From: DASZTV01 sp036267875
GTDB taxonomy: Bacteria > Actinomycetota > Actinomycetes > JAFAQI01
Assembly: GCA_036267875.1 (NCBI GenBank)
Contig: DATAVE010000187.1
Span: 1-30,413, forward strand
Direction: 5' to 3'
Length of the DNA: 30,413 nt
The notes under the pieces were generated by a model. It ran no database searches and was not told the origin of the DNA. It saw nothing but the letters and a program-made list of their open reading frames with translations. Made by a program: the position numbers and the translations under genes. Below, in pieces: positions 1-6,707 of this stretch (positions are counted from its first letter, which is position 1; each line of letters opens with the position of its first letter).

Positions 1-767
1 GAGTCCTGCGGACCGCTGAACAGATAGCCGAGGGCACGGTCGCAGCCGAGCTCGCAGAGCCGGGCTCCCTCACTCCAGCTCTCCACCGAGTCGGCGACGA
101 CCCGGAGGCCGTGGGCGTGGGCGAGCGAGACGACTGCCGAGACGATCCCGTCCTGCGCGATGTCGGCGCCGGCTCCACGGACGAATGCCCGGTCGAGCTT
201 CACCGCTTCGACTGGAAGGTCACCCATCGTGGCGATCCCGGCGTACCAGGACCGGATGTCGGCGATCGTCAGCGCGACCCCGAATCGGCGCAGGTCCGAG
301 AGCAGCGCCGGGGTGTGACGGCTGCCCATCGCCAGGGTGTCCTCGCCGATCTCGAGACCGAGCGATCCGGGTGCGAGATCGTGCTCGGAGATCAGATTGG
401 CGAGCCGCTCGACGACGTCGACCTCGAGCAGCAGGCTCGCGCTGACCGCGACCCACATCTGCCGGGGGGCCGTTGCGGCATTCGGGAGATGGCGCCACGC
501 GCCGAGCTCCGCGGCGGCGGCCTCGAGCAGCATCCAGCCAAGTTGGTTCGCGAACCCGTTGCGCTCCGCAATCGGCATGAACTCCGACGGCCAGAGCAGG
601 CCACGACGCGGGTGCTCCCAGCGCAGCACGGCCGCCATGCCCGTGACAGCACCGGTGTTGAGATCGATCTCCGGGAGGTAGTGGACGACGAGGGCGTGGT
701 CGGCGATTCCGTGGGCCAAGGCGGTCGCCATGTCAAGATCCGAGTTCGTCGTCGTGGCGGTTGCCAT
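1..767 (-). CDS. Degenerate EAL-domain protein (C-terminus cut off by window edge)
   Basis: The minus strand is open from an ATG at 767 to the window edge (255 codons, no stop seen). GGGAG lies about 8 nt upstream as ribosome binding site. The fold follows the EAL family of cyclic-di-GMP phosphodiesterases: LRWEHPRRG at residues 48-56, LEIGE at 138-142, VKLDRAFV at 189-196 and LGCDRALGYLF near 240-250. Most catalytic positions are changed. The EAL triad reads A46-V47-L48, the metal-binding Asn of the VNLS motif is Ser, the first Asp of DDFG is Ala, and the Glu of AEGVE is Asp. The motif-3 Glu and the Lys at 190 remain. I infer that it does not hydrolyse c-di-GMP and acts as a binding or protein-contact module. 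Whether other domains follow C-terminally cannot be seen. It lies 109 nt downstream of miaA. Confidence 0.85.
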   Translation of the reverse strand, partial: MATATTTNSDLDMATALAHGIADHALVVHYLPEIDLNTGAVTGMAAVLRWEHPRRGLLWPSEFMPIAERNGFANQLGWMLLEAAAAELGAWRHLPNAATAPRQMWVAVSASLLLEVDVVERLANLISEHDLAPGSLGLEIGEDTLAMGSRHTPALLSDLRRFGVALTIADIRSWYAGIATMGDLPVEAVKLDRAFVRGAGADIAQDGIVSAVVSLAHAHGLRVVADSVESWSEGARLCELGCDRALGYLFSGPQD

Positions 768-876
768 GGTCACTCCCAATGTCCGATAAGTCCCGCTATC
801 GCGCTACGCCCAATATCAACGGATTCCAGCAGTTCGAACATGGCCTGATGTGATCATTTTCCGACGCGTTGCGTGA

Positions 877-1776
877 TCAGCTGGCAACCATCCGGAGTGC
901 GTTGCCCGTCGGGTTGTCAGCGCCGTCGATCCAGGTGATGCGGGGGTCGCGGCGAAACCACGACCGTTGCCGTCGGACGAACCGGCGGGTCGCGCGAACC
1001 GTGTCGGTTCGTGCAGCGGCCTCGGTAACGCGCCCGTCGATTACCGCCAGCAGTTGCGCATAGCCAAGTGCCCGCGACGCCGTGACACCGTCCCGAAGCC
1101 CCTCCGCGTCCAGCCGGCGTACCTCGGCCTCGAAACCCCGCTCGTACATCACGTCGACCCGTTGCTCGAGGCGCGCGTCGAGCACCGAGGTCTCGATGTC
1201 GAGGCCGATCTGGACGCTGTCGTAGAGCTGCTCGTCGTACGACGGAAGAGCCGAGGTGAATGGGCCACCCGTGATCGCAATGACCTCCAACGCCCGCACG
1301 ATCTTGCGCCCGTTGAGCGGGGACAGCGCCAGTGCCGTTGCCGGATCGACCTCGGCAAGTTTGGCATGCAGGTGCTCGGGGCCGACCTCGGCCAACTCAC
1401 CCTCGAGCTGCGCTCTGACGTCGGGATCCGTGCCAGGAAACTCGATCCGGTCGAGCACCGCGCGCAGGTAGAGACCGCTCCCACCGACCAGCACCGGCGT
1501 GATGCCTCGAGCAAGCAGCTCGTCGATGCACGCGCGGGCACGCGACTGGTAGTCGGCGACGCTCGCCGTCGCCGTGACCTCCCAGATGTCGAGCAGGTGA
1601 TGCGGGACGCCAGCTTGCTCGTCGTTTGCGAGCTTCGCCGTGCCGATGTCCATGCCTCGATACAGCTGCATCGAGTCGGCGTTGATGACCTCGCCGCCGA
1701 GCCGCTGCGCAAGCGCGATCGCCAAGGATGACTTGCCGGTCGCCGTCGGCCCGACGACCGCGACGACGCGTGCCAT
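877..1776 (-). CDS. miaA: tRNA dimethylallyltransferase MiaA
   Basis: Transfers a dimethylallyl group to N6 of A37 in tRNAs that read UNN codons, making i6A; MiaB then acts on this product. The 299-residue protein has the P-loop GPTATGKS at 9-16, the DSMQLYRGMDIGTAK substrate motif at 34-48 and VGGSGLYLRA in the middle, with the usual basic C-terminal segment (RRFVRRQRSWFRRD). Length is normal for actinobacteria. The ATG at 1776 shares one base with the miaB stop (TGATG), so translation is very likely coupled to miaB. Confidence 0.97.
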   Translation of the reverse strand: MARVVAVVGPTATGKSSLAIALAQRLGGEVINADSMQLYRGMDIGTAKLANDEQAGVPHHLLDIWEVTATASVADYQSRARACIDELLARGITPVLVGGSGLYLRAVLDRIEFPGTDPDVRAQLEGELAEVGPEHLHAKLAEVDPATALALSPLNGRKIVRALEVIAITGGPFTSALPSYDEQLYDSVQIGLDIETSVLDARLEQRVDVMYERGFEAEVRRLDAEGLRDGVTASRALGYAQLLAVIDGRVTEAAARTDTVRATRRFVRRQRSWFRRDPRITWIDGADNPTGNALRMVAS

Positions 1777-3185
1777 CAGCCGGGTAAGCCAGGCATGCCG
1801 AGCAGCACCGGTGCGGCGGCCTCGTGCCGAACGACGGGTCGCGCGGTTCGACGAATGCCGATCACCCGGTCCGCCACGAGATGGTGGGGAGCGGCGTAGG
1901 TCACCTCGGCGGTCACGAAGTCCCCGGGCGCGGCGTCGCAGTCCGCGACGTGGACCAGCCGGCTGTCACGCGCGCGACCGGACAACCGCAACGTCTCGCC
2001 GTCCTTGCGCCCTTCGCCGGGCGCGATCATCACCTCGACGTCAGCGCCGACCAACGCCTTGCTGGCATCCCACGCGACTTCCTCGACCACTGCAACAAGT
2101 CGCTCATAGCGCTCCGCGACGACGTCGGGCGGCACCTGGTCGGGCATCGTCGCAGCAGGCGTCCCGGGTCGGATCGAGTACTGGAAGGTGAAGGAGTTGG
2201 CGAACTGCGCAGTTCGTACGACATCGAGGGTGGCGACGAAGTCCTCCTCGGTCTCCCCCGGGAAGCCGACGATGATGTCGGTGGAGATCGCGGCGTCCGG
2301 CATCGCCGCACGCACCCGCTCGATGATCCCGAGGTAGCGGTCGGCCCGGTACGAGCGGCGCATCGCGGTCAGCACCTTGTCGCTGCCGGACTGCAGCGGC
2401 ATGTGCAGGCTCGGCATCACATTGGGCGTCTCCGCCATCGCGGCAATGACGTCGTCGGTGAAGTCGCGCGGATGCGGGGAGGTGAAGCGCACCCGCTCCA
2501 ACCCCTCGATCCCGCCGCAGGCGCGCAGCAGCTTGCCGAAGGCCATCCGGTCGCCGAACTCCACGCCGTAGGAGTTGACGTTCTGCCCCAGCAGCGTCAC
2601 CTCCATGACGCCGTCGGCGACGAGCGCGGTGATCTCGGCAAGCACGTCGCCCGGGCGTCGGTCACGCTCCTTGCCACGCAGCGCCGGAACGATGCAGAAC
2701 GTGCAGGTGTTGTTGCACCCGACGCTGATCGACACCCATGCGCGGTGCGCCGACTCGCGTCGGGCCGGCAGCGTCGATGGAAACGTCTCGAGGGCCTCGA
2801 GCAACTCGACCTGGGACTCCTGTTCGACGCGGGCCCGCTCGAGCAGCACCGGCAGCGATCCGACGTTGTGCGTACCGAAGACCACGTCGACCCAGGGTGC
2901 CCGCTCGACGATGGTGCCGCGGTCCTTCTGGGCAAGACATCCGCCGACCGCGATCTGCATGCCAGGCTTCGCGGCCTTTACGGGGGCCAGATGCCCAAGA
3001 TTGCCGTAGAGCCGGTTGTCTGCGTTTTCGCGCACCGCGCAGGTGTTGAACACAACGACGTCGGCGGTCTCATCGTCGGACGCCTTGGCGTAGCCAGCCG
3101 CCTCGAGCAGACCAGCAATCCGCTCGGAATCGTGGACGTTCATCTGACAGCCGTACGTCCGCACCTCATACGTACGCGCGGTCAC
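1776..3185 (-). CDS. miaB: tRNA-2-methylthio-N6-dimethylallyladenosine synthase MiaB
   Basis: Radical-SAM methylthiotransferase that converts i6A37 to ms2i6A37 in tRNA. With the GTG at 3185 the protein is 469 residues. An N-terminal UPF0004 domain has cluster cysteines C13, C49 and C83, followed by the radical-SAM CX3CX2C at C157, C161 and C164 (GCNNTCTFC). A C-terminal TRAM region ends the protein. The frame stays open to 3500, but that extension has no family similarity and runs antisense through the VOC gene, so I reject it. The GTG start is backed by TACCCT exactly 7 nt upstream, the arrangement of leaderless actinobacterial mRNAs; no Shine-Dalgarno is visible. The gene heads the miaB-miaA unit. 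Confidence 0.96.
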   Translation of the reverse strand: MTARTYEVRTYGCQMNVHDSERIAGLLEAAGYAKASDDETADVVVFNTCAVRENADNRLYGNLGHLAPVKAAKPGMQIAVGGCLAQKDRGTIVERAPWVDVVFGTHNVGSLPVLLERARVEQESQVELLEALETFPSTLPARRESAHRAWVSISVGCNNTCTFCIVPALRGKERDRRPGDVLAEITALVADGVMEVTLLGQNVNSYGVEFGDRMAFGKLLRACGGIEGLERVRFTSPHPRDFTDDVIAAMAETPNVMPSLHMPLQSGSDKVLTAMRRSYRADRYLGIIERVRAAMPDAAISTDIIVGFPGETEEDFVATLDVVRTAQFANSFTFQYSIRPGTPAATMPDQVPPDVVAERYERLVAVVEEVAWDASKALVGADVEVMIAPGEGRKDGETLRLSGRARDSRLVHVADCDAAPGDFVTAEVTYAAPHHLVADRVIGIRRTARPVVRHEAAAPVLLGMPGLPG

Positions 3186-3192
3186 GAGGAAA

Positions 3193-3198
3193 AGGGTA
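3193..3198 (-). promoter_or_regulatory. Putative -10 box (TACCCT) for leaderless miaB
   Basis: TACCCT fits the TANNNT consensus and lies 7 nt before the GTG start of miaB, so transcription would begin at or near the start codon. No convincing -35 is seen. The divergent VOC gene starts only 36 nt away. Confidence 0.5.
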
Positions 3199-3221
3199 GT
3201 TGCGCATGGCAGGCTCGGGAC

Positions 3222-3572
3222 ATGACCGAGCTGTCGTTGCACGGGATATCGATCGACGTGCCTCGCGCCGACCACGAGCGCGCCGTCGAGTTCTGGAGCG
3301 CGGCCTTCGGTCGCGAGGCGGAGGTCAGCCCGAGCTACCCGGAGTTCGCGCAGCTCGCCGACGTGACGCAGGGCTGCTACGTGCTGATTCAGGCGACCGG
3401 CGACAGCAAGGCTCGAATGCATCTCGACTTCGCCACCACCGAGCGTGACACCGACCTCGACCGGCTGGCCGACGCCGGCGCGCACGAGGTCTCGCGTCAC
3501 GCCAAGTGGGCCGTGATGACCGACCCGTCAGGCCAGCCGTTCTGCCTCTGCCCCGTCGGTGGGTGTACGTGA
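3222..3572 (+). CDS. VOC-family (glyoxalase-like) protein, first of a tandem pair
   Basis: A 116-residue protein with the beta-alpha-beta-beta-beta pattern of a vicinal-oxygen-chelate half-module. Motifs are ISIDVPRADHERAVEFW at 9-25, MHLDF at 66-70 and DPSGQPFCLCP at 101-111. H67 sits at a usual metal-ligand site; the first-strand His typical of active glyoxalases is replaced (ISID), so enzymatic activity is uncertain. The open frame continues far upstream to 1824, but that part is antisense to miaB. Family similarity begins at the ATG at 3222. It shares its stop with the start of the next VOC gene (GTGA), so the two are probably translated together and may heterodimerise. The substrate is unknown. 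Confidence 0.8.
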   Translation: MTELSLHGISIDVPRADHERAVEFWSAAFGREAEVSPSYPEFAQLADVTQGCYVLIQATGDSKARMHLDFATTERDTDLDRLADAGAHEVSRHAKWAVMTDPSGQPFCLCPVGGCT

Positions 3573-3943
3573 GCCATCGCAGTCGGTTGGCCGCGACGTA
3601 CGTCGACGTCCCGCGCGACCACTACGACAAGTCGGTTCGCTTCTATGCAGAGCTGACCGGGCACCCCGCCGAGGTCGACGGGGACTACGCATCGTTCGGC
3701 AAGTCGGGCGCTGGAGTCGAGCTGCTCGTCCAGGCCGTCGGCGACCCGACGCCGCGCGTGCACCTCGACATCGAGACCGACGACATCGACGCGGAGGTCG
3801 AACGGCTGGTGGCGCTCGGGGCGACCGAGGAGGCGCGGATCGAGGGCTGGGTCGTACTTGCCGATCCGGTCGGCAATCCGTTCTGCATCATCAAGGTCCA
3901 GGACCCTGAGACCTTCGAGGCCCGCGCGACGACTTGGAGCTAG
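3569..3943 (+). CDS. VOC-family (glyoxalase-like) protein, second of a tandem pair
   Basis: A 124-residue paralogue of the preceding gene. It has the same order of motifs: TYVDVPRDHYDKSVRFY at 10-26, VHLDIET at 64-70 with H65, RLVALGATEEA near 79-89 and DPVGNPFCIIKV at 99-110. The GTG at 3569 overlaps the upstream TGA stop as GTGA and matches the family start. The 21-codon open extension upstream of it lies inside the first VOC gene. The shared HLD, GA-E and DP-G-PFC motifs suggest a tandem duplication followed by divergence. The stop codon forms a CTAG shared with the convergent CPBP gene. No substrate can be assigned. Confidence 0.8.
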   Translation: MSHRSRLAATYVDVPRDHYDKSVRFYAELTGHPAEVDGDYASFGKSGAGVELLVQAVGDPTPRVHLDIETDDIDAEVERLVALGATEEARIEGWVVLADPVGNPFCIIKVQDPETFEARATTWS

Positions 3944-4719
3944 TTGTTCGGTGTCGGCAGCCAGGAGACGTGGCCGGCTAACTCCGCGTAGCCGATGAAC
4001 GCGACCGCATCCATCAGCGTGTGCGCGATCAGCAAGGGCATGACCCGACCCCACCGCTGGTAGAGCCTGCCGAAGATCAGGCCCATGACGGCGTTGCCAG
4101 CGAAGCCACCGAGGCCCTGGTAAAGGTGGTAGCTGCCACGTAGCAGTGCGCTGGTGACCAGCGCCTTGTTGTCCGACCAGCCGAGCTGGCGCAGTCGATG
4201 GAGCAGGTAGCCGGCGACCAGCACCTCTTCCAGCGTCGCGTTCTGCAGCGCCGAGAGCAGCAAGACGGGAATCCGCCACCACACGACGGGCAGTGACTCC
4301 GGGACGACCGTGAGATCGACACCAGCCGCGTGGGTTCCGAGATAGAGCCCGAGGCCTGCCCCGCCGACAACCGCGGCGAGTGCCGCTCCCCGCCAGGCGT
4401 CGGAGTTGAACCGGGAGAGATCGACGCCGAGCACTGCCGGTCGTTCTCCTGAGCGAGTCAGGAAGTGCACGACGAGCAGCACCGGAATGAGACCGAAAGC
4501 GAGCGAGTCGAGCTGCAGGAACAGATCGAGCCAGAGCCGTCCGGGAGCCTGGCTGGAGTTGAGCGAAGCGACCTGCGAAGTCAGAGACCGGCCGCTCGAG
4601 ACGTCGGCCAGCAGGTCGATCGCAGCCCGCACGCCGGATGCGCCGAGCGAGAGCGCGAAGACCAGCCAGATCTCGGTGATCATCCAGCGCCGCGGCACCG
4701 AAGGCACCGCATCACTCAC
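3940..4719 (-). CDS. CPBP-family intramembrane metalloprotease
   Basis: A 259-residue membrane protein with several hydrophobic segments (about 13-30, 68-87, 112-128, 148-160, 225-245). It carries the Abi/CPBP signature: E164-E165 in TLEEVLVAGYLL, H198 in RGSYHLYQG and H233/D237 in PLLIAHTLMDA. The usual Arg of EExxxR is Ala here, a variation from the consensus. The family includes CAAX-type and bacteriocin-immunity proteases of the inner membrane; the substrate here is unknown. The GTG at 4719 overlaps the last base of the recX stop (TAGTG), so it is probably co-translated as the third gene after recA-recX. The stop TAG shares the CTAG at 3940-3943 with the convergent VOC gene. Confidence 0.85.
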   Translation of the reverse strand: MSDAVPSVPRRWMITEIWLVFALSLGASGVRAAIDLLADVSSGRSLTSQVASLNSSQAPGRLWLDLFLQLDSLAFGLIPVLLVVHFLTRSGERPAVLGVDLSRFNSDAWRGAALAAVVGGAGLGLYLGTHAAGVDLTVVPESLPVVWWRIPVLLLSALQNATLEEVLVAGYLLHRLRQLGWSDNKALVTSALLRGSYHLYQGLGGFAGNAVMGLIFGRLYQRWGRVMPLLIAHTLMDAVAFIGYAELAGHVSWLPTPNN

Positions 4720-5213
4720 TAGGCGAGGCTATCCGCGAGCTCCTCGTTGACCACTCGGTAGGCGAGGCCGGCACCGAACCCCTTGCGCCCAAGCATGCCG
4801 ACCAGTCGTCGCGTCGCCACCTCGCGCGACACACCGGTCATCGACCGCAGCTTGCGCTGCACGAGTGCCTGAGCCACCGCTACCTCGTCGTCGCTCGACA
4901 CCGACGACAGCGCGTCGGCTGCAACTTCTTCCTCGACGCCCTTACGACGTAGCTCAGCGGCCAGGGCGCGCCGAGCGAGCCCTCGACCGCTGTGCCGTGA
5001 GTCGACCCAAGCCCGCGCGAAAGCCGCGTCGTCGATCAGCCCCGCCTCACCGAACCGATCGAGCACAGCCTCAGCAGCCTCTTGCGGGACGCCACGACGC
5101 GCCATCGCCGAGGCGAGCTCGGAACGGGTCCGCGGCGAGTGCTCGAGCAGCCTCAGCGCGATGACTCGAGCGACGGACTCCGGATCCGCATCGGGGTCCA
5201 GCTCGGCGCTCAG
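4719..5213 (-). CDS. recX: Regulatory protein RecX (probable CTG start)
   Basis: RecX binds RecA filaments and limits RecA activity. The first ATG, GTG or TTG in frame is the ATG at 5105, giving 128 residues. The 36 codons upstream of it also look like RecX: VARVIALRLLEHSPRTRSEL is the conserved N-terminal helix, matching the RALCLRLL...RTRAEL segment of mycobacterial RecX as I recall it. No ATG, GTG or TTG occurs in frame between that segment and the recA stop. A CTG at 5213 overlaps the recA stop as CTGA, matching the NTGA couplings elsewhere in this window. I therefore infer a CTG start and 164 residues; a conservative annotation would start at 5105. Family motifs downstream include LIDDAAFARAWVDSR and GRGLARRALAAELRRKGV. 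Confidence 0.85.
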   Translation of the reverse strand: MSAELDPDADPESVARVIALRLLEHSPRTRSELASAMARRGVPQEAAEAVLDRFGEAGLIDDAAFARAWVDSRHSGRGLARRALAAELRRKGVEEEVAADALSSVSSDDEVAVAQALVQRKLRSMTGVSREVATRRLVGMLGRKGFGAGLAYRVVNEELADSLA

Positions 5214-6313
5214 AACTCGACCGGGGTCGGTACTGCGCTGTCTGTCTCGATCGCGGTGAGGTCGATCGGCGCATCGATGTCGATCACGGGCGCTGCGCCG
5301 TCCGCGGGTTGGTCGACTCGCGGCCCGATACCCATCTTCTCCTTGATCTTCTTCTCGATCTCGTCGGCGAGGTCCGGGTTGTCACACAGGAACGCTCGCG
5401 CGTTCTCCTTGCCCTGACCGAGCTGGTCGGACTCGTAGGTGAACCAGGCACCCGCCTTGCGCACGATGCCCTGGTCGACGCCGAGGTCGATCAGGCTGCC
5501 TTCGCGGCTGATCCCGTGGCCCCACATGATGTCGAACTCGGCCTGCTTGAACGGCGGAGCGACCTTGTTCTTCACGACCTTGACCCTGGTCCGGCTGCCG
5601 ACCGCATCCTGGCCGTCCTTGAGGGTCTCGATCCGTCGGACGTCGAGGCGCACCGACGCGTAGAACTTCAGCGCCTTGCCACCGGTCGTCGTCTCGGGCG
5701 AGCCGAAGAAGACCCCGATCTTCTCGCGCAGCTGGTTGATGAAGATCGCGGTCGTGCCACTGGTCGAGATCGCGCCGGTGATCTTGCGCAGCGCCTGGCT
5801 CATCAGCCGGGCCTGCAGGCCGACGTGGGAGTCGCCCATCTCGCCCTCGATCTCGGCCTTTGGCACGAGAGCCGCGACCGAGTCGATGACGAGGATATCG
5901 ATCGCATTGGAGCGGATCAGCATGTCGGCGATCTCGAGTGCCTGCTCACCGGTGTCGGGCTGGGAGACCAGCAGCTCGTCGATGTCGACGCCGAGCGCCT
6001 TGGCGTACTCCGGATCGAGGGCGTGCTCCGCGTCGATGAACGCCGCAATCCCGCCGGCCTTCTGCGCGTTGGCGACCGCGTGCAGGGCCACGGTGGTCTT
6101 GCCCGAGGACTCCGGGCCATAGATCTCGACGACCCGGCCGCGAGGCAGGCCACCGATGCCGAGCGCGACATCGAGTGAGATCGCGCCGGTGGGGATCACG
6201 TCGATCGGCGTCCGGACCTCATCACCCAGCCGCATGAGCGCGCCCTTGCCGTGCTGCTTCTCGATCTGGCTCATCGCGGCTGCCAGTGCCTTGTCGCGGT
6301 CGACGCCTGCCAT
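5210..6313 (-). CDS. recA: Recombinase RecA
   Basis: ATP-dependent strand-exchange protein of homologous recombination and co-protease for LexA self-cleavage. The protein has 367 residues with Walker A GPESSGKT at 66-73, the Walker B stretch IDILVIDSVAAL, loop L1 EGEMGDSHVGLQARLMSQALRK and the INQLREKIGV-FFGSPETTTGG loop L2 region. No intein interrupts it, unlike M. tuberculosis recA. The ATG at 6313 has AGAGGA about 6 nt upstream. The stop overlaps the proposed CTG start of recX. A LexA-controlled promoter lies 100-140 nt upstream. Confidence 0.99.
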   Translation of the reverse strand: MAGVDRDKALAAAMSQIEKQHGKGALMRLGDEVRTPIDVIPTGAISLDVALGIGGLPRGRVVEIYGPESSGKTTVALHAVANAQKAGGIAAFIDAEHALDPEYAKALGVDIDELLVSQPDTGEQALEIADMLIRSNAIDILVIDSVAALVPKAEIEGEMGDSHVGLQARLMSQALRKITGAISTSGTTAIFINQLREKIGVFFGSPETTTGGKALKFYASVRLDVRRIETLKDGQDAVGSRTRVKVVKNKVAPPFKQAEFDIMWGHGISREGSLIDLGVDQGIVRKAGAWFTYESDQLGQGKENARAFLCDNPDLADEIEKKIKEKMGIGPRVDQPADGAAPVIDIDAPIDLTAIETDSAVPTPVEF

Positions 6314-6421
6314 GGTCCGTCCTCTTTCATTGTTCGGGTCACGTTGCGGGCGACGTTACGAACCGGCTCCGACGATTTTCTCGAAGCAAGCCGACCTGTG
6401 GACGACCGCGCGATGAGGACC

Positions 6422-6450
6422 ATCATGCGAACAAGTGTTCGATAGGTCCA
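6422..6450 (-). promoter_or_regulatory. Putative sigma-A promoter of recA
   Basis: On the minus strand TGGACC (6450-6445) and CATGAT (6427-6422) are separated by 17 nt. Each hexamer matches 4 of 6 bases of the TTGACA/TATAAT consensus. The spacer contains the LexA box, a position where repressor would block RNA polymerase. The implied 5' leader of recA is about 100 nt. Confidence 0.5.
6427..6442. promoter_or_regulatory. LexA (SOS) box upstream of recA
   Basis: Positions 6428-6441 read CGAAC-AAGT-GTTCG, a perfect 5+5 dyad with a 4-nt centre; the outer TCGA is complete on one side only (G at 6427, A at 6442). This fits the Gram-positive/actinobacterial SOS box GAAC-N4-GTTC. It lies 114 nt upstream of recA and inside the proposed promoter spacer. 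By family knowledge LexA represses here until DNA damage. Confidence 0.85.
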
Positions 6451-6478
6451 GCGACACGCCGAACGAAAACCGCGGAAC

Positions 6479-6676
6479 TTAGTGGCGGATCGAAACCGGC
6501 AGCTCGAAGTGCTCGCAGACAGCAAGCCAGACCTGCTTGGGGTCGATCCCGGCATCGAGCGCGTCCATCGCACTGCGCTCGCCGAGGCCACGAATCACCT
6601 GGTCACGGGCGACGGCATCGGCGTACGACGGACCGAACTGGGCCCGCATCCGATCCCAGAACTCCGTCACCCGCAC
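6479..6676 (-). CDS. DUF3046 family small protein
   Basis: A 65-residue protein starting VRVTEFWDRM, as DUF3046 members typically do (MRLTEFW...). ARDQVIRGLGERSAMDAL and GIDPKQVWLAVCEHFELP follow. DUF3046 genes commonly sit just upstream of recA in actinobacteria (Rv2738c next to Rv2737c in M. tuberculosis); the function is unknown. The frame is open further upstream, but similarity begins at the GTG at 6676, which has TACGGT exactly 7 nt before it, a leaderless arrangement. Another GTG three codons earlier (6685) is possible. The recA promoter lies between this gene and recA. Confidence 0.85.
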   Translation of the reverse strand: MRVTEFWDRMRAQFGPSYADAVARDQVIRGLGERSAMDALDAGIDPKQVWLAVCEHFELPVSIRH

Positions 6677-6683
6677 GGGTGTC

Positions 6684-6689
6684 ACCGTA
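6684..6689 (-). promoter_or_regulatory. Putative -10 box (TACGGT) for the DUF3046 gene
   Basis: TACGGT fits TANNNT and is 7 nt before the GTG at 6676, consistent with a leaderless transcript. It lies within the 31-nt gap between the divergent DUF3046 and lhr starts. Confidence 0.45.
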
Positions 6690-6695
6690 CGCGGA

Positions 6696-6701
6696 CACAA
6701 T
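6696..6701 (+). promoter_or_regulatory. Putative -10 box (CACAAT) for lhr
   Basis: CACAAT lies 6 nt before the lhr GTG. The same hexamer and spacing precede the metallopeptidase gene at 23838. It deviates from TANNNT at the first base. No clear -35 is seen. Confidence 0.35.
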
Positions 6702-6707
6702 GACGGA

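Noticed and set aside
851..879. Two TGATCA hexamers flanking the miaA stop as a regulatory pair
   Set aside because: TGATCA is self-complementary and short; the second copy includes the miaA stop codon, and no stem or promoter is associated.
3186..3500. N-terminal extension of miaB to 3500
   Set aside because: It crosses the VOC gene in antisense, has no MiaB similarity, and a leaderless-type start fits at 3185.
5309..6178. 289-codon plus-strand frame opposite recA
   Set aside because: Lies entirely over conserved recA sequence and resembles no family.
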